From the NCBI GenBank assembly GCA_905381055.1, contig CAJPUR010000005.1, positions 1 through 64,000 on the forward strand: a stretch of DNA of 64,000 nucleotides. Direction: 5' to 3'. The notes beneath the pieces are model-generated. The model was not told the origin of the DNA. It worked only from the letters and a program-made list of their open reading frames with translations, and did no database searches. The stretch is from an uncultured Flavobacteriaceae bacterium. Its GTDB lineage: Bacteria; Bacteroidota; Bacteroidia; Flavobacteriales; Flavobacteriaceae. Of this stretch, positions 59,214-64,000 are shown one piece after another. The translations under genes and the position numbers were made by a program. How positions within the stretch are numbered: position 1 is the first letter of the stretch; each line of letters starts with the position of its first letter.

Positions 59214-60115
59214 TTTTTCACAGCAACGGTAAATTACTATTATCTGGTGAGTATTTTATTTTAAATGGGGCTAAAAGTATTGGTCTCCCATGTAAAAAAG
59301 GACAAATACTAAGAATTGAACCAAATATAAAAAACTCCAATATTATTTGGGAAACTTGGGATCATAATGAAAATTTAATTATGTATGCAAATTTTGATAA
59401 AGACAGCCTGAAATTTATAAAAGGTAAAATCAATAAATTATATTTAAATAATCTGATAAAAATTTTAAATTATTTAAAAAAAACATCTCCAATTTGTTTT
59501 GAATTACCTGTTAAGATATACACAAAAATTGAATTTAATATTAATTGGGGATTAGGTTCTTCATCAACTCTGATTAATAATCTTTCCAAATGGGCAAAGA
59601 TTGATCCCTATGATTTTTTAAAAAATTCATTTGGAGGGAGTGGATACGATATAGCATGTGCAAATTCTGAAAAACCAATATTTTATCAAAAAAAAGAAAA
59701 CTCTAGATCTATAGAAGAGATAAATTTTAAACCTAAATTTCACAATAATTTATATTTCATTTTCTTAAATAAGAAACAAAATAGTCGAAATGAAATTAAA
59801 AAATTTTTTAATATAAAAAAACCTAGTCCTCTAGCTATTAATTCTATTTCAGAAATAAGCGAAAAAATTATCAAATCAAAAAATCAAAATGAATTTAATT
59901 ATTTAATAAATGAACATGAAAAAATAATTTCAAACCATTTAAATAAAATCCCAATTAAAAAAAAACTATTTGTTGATTTTGAAGGAGAGATAAAAAGTCT
60001 TGGAGCATGGGGGGGAGATTTTATTCTTGCTTCATCATCAAATAAAGGTATCAAAAAATATTTCAAAAAACTTGGATACTCTACTATTTTTAAATATGAT
60101 GAATTAATAAAATAA
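59210..60115 (+). CDS. GYDIA-type GHMP kinase, probable mevalonate-pathway kinase
   Basis: A 301-residue GHMP-superfamily kinase. It starts with HSNGKLLLSGEYFIL, a substrate-site opening, has the ATP-binding segment NWGLGSSSTLINNL, and contains the GGSGYDIACANS motif that gives the family its name. The family accompanies HMG-CoA reductase in Bacteroidota and is presumed to phosphorylate mevalonate or a derivative. It is translationally coupled to that reductase, and its 3' end overlaps the convergent PpiD gene by 12 bases. Confidence 0.88.
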   Translation: MIFHSNGKLLLSGEYFILNGAKSIGLPCKKGQILRIEPNIKNSNIIWETWDHNENLIMYANFDKDSLKFIKGKINKLYLNNLIKILNYLKKTSPICFELPVKIYTKIEFNINWGLGSSSTLINNLSKWAKIDPYDFLKNSFGGSGYDIACANSEKPIFYQKKENSRSIEEINFKPKFHNNLYFIFLNKKQNSRNEIKKFFNIKKPSPLAINSISEISEKIIKSKNQNEFNYLINEHEKIISNHLNKIPIKKKLFVDFEGEIKSLGAWGGDFILASSSNKGIKKYFKKLGYSTIFKYDELIK

Positions 60116-62230
60116 AGCTCTATTATCTGTAATTTCCGCAGACTTTTTTAAAGCATCTAATATAGATTCACCAAGAGCACTTTGCTCTTTATTTAAAAGT
60201 TTTTGCTTAATATTTTGATATGTCAATTTATCTTTATCAAGCTTTTCAGCAATACGTTTATTAACTAATTCAATTTTGTATACTCCATCATCCCCTTTTA
60301 TTAAATCAGAGGATTCCCCTATATTTAGTGCAAATGCAGATCCAAGAACATAAGGTTCCCGTCCTGCACCAACAATTATTTCATTAACCTGATTTAATGA
60401 AGAAGCTTCATTAATTTCTAATTTATTTTTAGCGGCAAGATCTTCTAAAGATTCTTCATTAATATTTGAGCTAATAATAAAATCGCCCTTTTTACTTTTT
60501 TTTATTTTTTCTCGAGCTTCATTCCTTATTTCAGAAGAAGATATTAAACCACTATCATCAGAATTTATTAATTTAACTATTGCATATCCCCCATATGAAA
60601 GATTAAATTTCTTAATCATTCCAATCTCTGTCTCATCATTAAATGCCCACTGAACTATTGCCCTTTGTTTTGGAAGACCAGGGATATTTTCATCCAAAAT
60701 ATCTAAATTTCTAACATCCCTAACATTATAACCTTTGGATTGAGCAGTTGAATTGAAATTATCTGATTTAGATAAATCCATTTCAAATTGACTTGCTTCT
60801 CTAAAAACTTCATTTGAGGTTATTTCTGAAGGAATAATTTTTTTTGAAATATTTGCGAAAAGTAAAATATCTTGTTTATCAACTATATTCAAAATATGAA
60901 ATCCAAATTCAGTTTCAACAATTCCAATAGAACCTATTTTTGATTTGTCAGCATATTCAAAAATTTTATTGTTTATAGTTTTTTCTTGAAAATAACCCAA
61001 ATCACCTCCTGATTTAGATGCTAAACCATCAGAATTATTAATAGCTAAAATTTCAAAATCTTTAGGTTTTCTGAGAGCTTGTCGGTAAAGATTTCTTGCT
61101 ATTTTTCTTGCATCATCTTTACTTCTAATCTTTTTATTAAGTGCACGTGATCCATCATCATATGAAATTAAAATTTGACGTGCACGTATTGATCCATTTT
61201 TCTTTCTATCTAAAAGCCTGGAAATTTTATACGTACCCATTTCTTTATATGGTCCATAAACATCGCCAATTTTTAAGTTATATAAAATCTCACCATATTC
61301 ATAAGCTAATCGCCCTTTAGGCAAATATGTAGAGTCAAATTCGATCTCAGAGTATCTATCAACAAAATCAATAACTTGATTGGTTTTTTTAAAACCAATA
61401 ATTGTATCGGTTAGTTTTGAAACTTCATTGTATTCTATCTTGTCCTCTAATAAATCATCAAGTGAATTTCTTATAATATTCTCATCATCATCAGAAGGTT
61501 TTTCTATAAACGAAACATACTTAATATCTCTTATGGGTTTAAATTCATATTTATCATTGTTTTCATCAATATATTGCTCTATTTCATTATCTGAAACAGA
61601 TACCAAACTATCTTGGATTGATGAATATGGTATTTTAACGAATTTTATATCAATATTATCATTTTCCAATTGGTGTTTATAATCAATATCAGAATCTATT
61701 ATTGAAATGCTTGACCTAATTAAATCAAAATATATTGACTGTTTTGCCGATCCAATTATATTTGACTCTTGAATTTTCCATTGTTCATATGCAGTCGGAT
61801 TTTGATCTCTCATTTGAAAAATAAAATCAGAAAACAAACCAAAATCAAAAAAACCAGCCTCATTAATAAATCTTTCATCTTTTACAATAGATTCAGTACT
61901 AGAGATTGTTTGTTCTATTTGATTCTTCCCTGCATCAATGCCTAAAATGTCAAACTGAGATTTTAAAACTAAACTTTCCTTATATTGTTCCCAAACTAAA
62001 TTTACTGCTTCCAAAGTAGTCGATCCGCTAGCTCTGACTTCCTGCTCAACAAGTGTTTTAAAATTTTCTAAAGGAATTTTTTCATCATTTATGATTCCAA
62101 CTGGCTTATTTTGATCTGAAGTTGAAGTTCCAGTACCTATCGCTCCAGAAATTATAAACGCAAATAAAGCTAAACCTATTACTATTATCAAAAAAATAGA
62201 TTGTTGTCTTATTTTTCCAAGTATTGCCAT
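60104..62230 (-). CDS. PpiD-like peptidylprolyl isomerase / periplasmic chaperone
   Basis: Membrane-anchored folding helper for exported proteins. The 708-residue protein has one N-terminal membrane helix (about 13-33), a SurA-N-like helical chaperone region (about 45-260), and a parvulin-type PPIC domain (about 347-460: RARQILISYDD, DLGYFQEKTIN, VETEFGFHILNI). A second, less typical region follows to the C-terminus. Its gene follows the CorC/HlyC-type gene on the same strand, with 78 bases between. It converges on the GHMP kinase and the two genes overlap by 12 bases. Confidence 0.93.
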   Translation of the reverse strand: MAILGKIRQQSIFLIIVIGLALFAFIISGAIGTGTSTSDQNKPVGIINDEKIPLENFKTLVEQEVRASGSTTLEAVNLVWEQYKESLVLKSQFDILGIDAGKNQIEQTISSTESIVKDERFINEAGFFDFGLFSDFIFQMRDQNPTAYEQWKIQESNIIGSAKQSIYFDLIRSSISIIDSDIDYKHQLENDNIDIKFVKIPYSSIQDSLVSVSDNEIEQYIDENNDKYEFKPIRDIKYVSFIEKPSDDDENIIRNSLDDLLEDKIEYNEVSKLTDTIIGFKKTNQVIDFVDRYSEIEFDSTYLPKGRLAYEYGEILYNLKIGDVYGPYKEMGTYKISRLLDRKKNGSIRARQILISYDDGSRALNKKIRSKDDARKIARNLYRQALRKPKDFEILAINNSDGLASKSGGDLGYFQEKTINNKIFEYADKSKIGSIGIVETEFGFHILNIVDKQDILLFANISKKIIPSEITSNEVFREASQFEMDLSKSDNFNSTAQSKGYNVRDVRNLDILDENIPGLPKQRAIVQWAFNDETEIGMIKKFNLSYGGYAIVKLINSDDSGLISSSEIRNEAREKIKKSKKGDFIISSNINEESLEDLAAKNKLEINEASSLNQVNEIIVGAGREPYVLGSAFALNIGESSDLIKGDDGVYKIELVNKRIAEKLDKDKLTYQNIKQKLLNKEQSALGESILDALKKSAEITDNRALFY

Positions 62231-62308
62231 TTTAATTATAATTATAAATTCAAAAATGTGAAATTACAATATCCTTTTCAATTATAAAAAAATATAAAAA
62301 TTATTACA

Positions 62309-63583
62309 CTATTGTTTGGGTTGTTTAATTTGAATACCAATTTTTTCAATTTTAGTTGAAGTTACTTCAAGAATAGTGAAAATAAATAACTCAAATTGGA
62401 CTATTTCATTTTTCTTTGGGATATCCTCAGTATTGTGAACTACTAGGCCCCCAAGAGTATCATAATTCTCATCACAAGGTAGGTTAATCCCATATTTTTC
62501 ATTTATATAATCAACCTCTAACCTTGCAGAAAATTCAAATTTATTTTCATCAATTTTTAATTCATGATGATCAACTAAGTCGTGCTCGTCCTCAATTTCA
62601 CCAAATAATTCCTCAACTATATCTTCAACAGTTAAGATTCCAGAGGTACCTCCGTACTCATCAATAACAACAGCTAAACTCTTTTGTTTTATTTTTAATC
62701 TATTAAGTGCTTCATTAATAGGAATTGTTTCTGGAATTAATTCAATTGGCAATAAAATACTTTTTATGTTTTTTGGTTTTTTTAACATTTCAAAAGCATG
62801 AACATATCCAATAATATCATCAATATTATTATTATAAATTGGTATTTTAGATATTCCTTTAGATGAAAATAATTCTATTAATTCATTTATATTGCAATTT
62901 TTTTCCATTGCAATTATTTCAGTACGAGGAACCATAGCATCTCTTGCTTTTAATTTAGAAAATTCTAGTGCATTTTTAAAAATTTGAATTTCAGAGTCAA
63001 GGTGATCTTTATTTAAAACTGAATCAACTTGCTCCTCAATATAATCTCCTAATTCCCCTTTAGAAAATGAGAGGTTTGTATTATCACTTTCAGAACCAAA
63101 AAAATATTTTAAAACTAAATCTGAAATTTTTGTTATAATAAATGTGATTGGTGAAAATATATAATAAAAAAAAGCAGCTGGAATTGAAAAAAATTTAATT
63201 AAAGAATTTGAATATAATTGAAAAAAAACTTTAGGAAGAAACTCAGCTGTAAGTAGAATTACTATAGTGGAAATTAAAGTTTGATATAAAAGAATTTTCA
63301 AAGAGGAATCATCAATAATTGAATCAAAAAAGAATAATTCTAAGATTCTTTCCCCCATAAATATGCCATAAATAACAAGAGAAATATTATTGCCAACCAA
63401 CATTGAAATAATAAATTTTGAAGGATACTTGGTTATTTTTGAAATCATTTTAGAATTAAAATTTTTTTGATTTTTTTCAATTTCCAAAAAAATTCTGTTT
63501 GCAGAAATATATGCAATTTCAATACCAGAGAAAAAGGCAGATAATATTAAACATGAAATAATAATTATATCACTTGGAATCAC
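62309..63583 (-). CDS. CNNM/CorC-HlyC-type membrane protein
   Basis: A DUF21-CBS-CorC_HlyC protein of 424 residues, in a family linked to magnesium and other cation homeostasis and often labelled hemolysin. The N-terminal DUF21 region has about four membrane helices (1-160), then paired CBS domains (about 215-330, with VPRTEIIAMEKN and AVVIDEYGGTSGILTVEDIV) and a C-terminal CorC_HlyC domain. The start is a GTG at 63583 whose bases overlap the stop of the small gene before it (GTGA). GldE has a related layout, but the neighbours here are lptC and ppiD, not gldD or ssb, so I do not call it gldE. Confidence 0.9.
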   Translation of the reverse strand: MIPSDIIIISCLILSAFFSGIEIAYISANRIFLEIEKNQKNFNSKMISKITKYPSKFIISMLVGNNISLVIYGIFMGERILELFFFDSIIDDSSLKILLYQTLISTIVILLTAEFLPKVFFQLYSNSLIKFFSIPAAFFYYIFSPITFIITKISDLVLKYFFGSESDNTNLSFSKGELGDYIEEQVDSVLNKDHLDSEIQIFKNALEFSKLKARDAMVPRTEIIAMEKNCNINELIELFSSKGISKIPIYNNNIDDIIGYVHAFEMLKKPKNIKSILLPIELIPETIPINEALNRLKIKQKSLAVVIDEYGGTSGILTVEDIVEELFGEIEDEHDLVDHHELKIDENKFEFSARLEVDYINEKYGINLPCDENYDTLGGLVVHNTEDIPKKNEIVQFELFIFTILEVTSTKIEKIGIQIKQPKQ

Positions 63584-63771
63584 TTTTCACTTCTTTTATT
63601 AAATTTTTTTCTATAGAATCTTCTGAATAAATACATTGAAAATGAAAGAATTGCAAAAACGATAAAAAAATACGATTTTTCTCTATCTATTTTCCATAAA
63701 CTAATGGTTTCAACTATTGAAATAATAGTTATTATTAAATATATCCATTCAGAAACTTTATAATATTTCAT
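63580..63771 (-). CDS. Small membrane protein between lptC and the CorC-type gene
   Basis: A 63-residue protein with two membrane helices (about 8-25 and 34-49) and a basic C-terminus. The function is unknown. It starts three bases after the lptC stop and ends overlapping the next start, so it belongs to this operon. Confidence 0.75.
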   Translation of the reverse strand: MKYYKVSEWIYLIITIISIVETISLWKIDREKSYFFIVFAILSFSMYLFRRFYRKKFNKRSEK

Positions 63772-63774
63772 AAA

Positions 63775-64000
63775 TTAATTTTCATTAACTAAAACTGTTC
63801 CAGATAATTTACCTGTCTGAAATTTACTGAACTCCTTGTCTGTATCCAGTCGCTGTGCATTGATATCATATTCATCACTTTTAAGTGTAAACTTTTTTTC
63901 GGTAAATATCCAATCAAAGTCAGCATCCCAATATAATTGGTTAGTCTCTAGAATAGAATTGTCGTGTGATGTTAATTTAACATTTCCTTTAAGATCAATT
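63775..64000 (-). CDS. lptC: LPS export protein LptC, C-terminal part
   Basis: The last 75 residues of a protein that continues past the window edge, ending GKLSGTVLVNEN. The pattern (IDLKGNVKLTSHDNSILETN, then LYWDADFDWIFT, then VTLKSDEY-type KFTLKSDEYDI) is the beta-jellyroll repeat of LptC, which bridges LptB2FG and LptA in lipopolysaccharide export. Together with lptE and lpxB elsewhere in the window it shows the LPS system is present. Confidence 0.85.
   Translation of the reverse strand, partial: IDLKGNVKLTSHDNSILETNQLYWDADFDWIFTEKKFTLKSDEYDINAQRLDTDKEFSKFQTGKLSGTVLVNEN

Noticed and set aside
62309-63583. Identification of the CorC/HlyC-type protein as GldE
   Set aside because: The domain layout fits, but the neighbours are lptC and a PpiD-like gene, not the gldE context with gldD.

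Overview
The window is a visibly AT-rich, tightly packed chromosomal segment from a bacterium of the Bacteroidota, most likely a marine or aquatic member of the Flavobacteriaceae. The main evidence is the complete gliding and type IX secretion core gldK-gldL-gldM-gldN, a giant secreted protein with a gliding-type C-terminal sorting domain encoded with a PorP/SprF protein and an OmpA protein, promoter matches of the Bacteroidota type (TTG about 20 bases before TAnnTTTG), the mevalonate-pathway pair HMG-CoA reductase plus GYDIA-type GHMP kinase, and the order miaB / sigma-54 activator / lptE / TPR protein / secG / groES / groEL. The genus cannot be decided from the sequence alone. I see no rRNA, tRNA, CRISPR array, insertion sequence or prophage, and no gene-free stretch longer than 300 bases.

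Layout. 1-2431: a partial secreted beta-helix protein diverging from a formylglycine sulfatase, suggesting sulfated-polysaccharide breakdown. 2465-12572 (minus): an operon of a 2392-residue multidomain adhesin (IgGFc-binding-like, L-type lectin, Calx-beta-like repeats, calcium-binding repeats, sorting domain), SprF and an OmpA protein. 12681-17110 (plus): CotH-like lipoprotein, fibronectin-like lipoprotein, sugar porter and fructokinase. 17112-26770 (minus): topA, a degenerate arginase-fold protein, gldK-L-M-N, a terminator, a FAD oxidoreductase and a CPXCG protein. 26903-31922 (plus): gluconate-dehydrogenase subunit-3-like protein, GMC oxidoreductase and a GH2 glycosidase. 32062-38417 (plus): miaB to groEL, ended by a strong hairpin terminator. 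38435-40842 (minus): TonB-dependent receptor with a heavy-metal-binding partner. 41004-48013 (plus): purH and the cell-shape operon mreB-mreC-mreD-mrdA-rodA. 48010-51217 (minus): tail-specific protease and an ABC permease. 51338-53501 (plus): surE, a small membrane protein and lpxB. 53503-57776 (minus): DPP-IV-type peptidase, POT peptide transporter and a thioredoxin-like protein. 57900-60115 (plus): mevalonate genes. 60104-64000 (minus): lptC (partial), a small membrane protein, a CorC/HlyC-type protein and a PpiD-like chaperone.

How the parts work together. GldK/L/M/N form the motor and periplasmic ring of the type IX system, and the giant adhesin is a predicted substrate of it, with SprF and the OmpA protein as its outer-membrane partners. 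LptC, LptE and LpxB make and move lipopolysaccharide; Prc, PpiD and GroESL handle protein quality; MreBCD, PBP2 and RodA build the rod-shaped wall. The accessory genes point to a polymer-degrading lifestyle: sulfatase, beta-helix protein, GH2 enzyme, sugar import and phosphorylation, and peptide cleavage followed by oligopeptide uptake.

Most of the window is conserved core genome. The points most worth a second look are the arginase-fold protein that has lost canonical metal ligands yet sits between topA and gldK, the lectin-bearing type IX adhesin operon, a long inverted repeat just upstream of groES, and the predicted Tat-dependent GMC oxidoreductase pair beside a GH2 enzyme.
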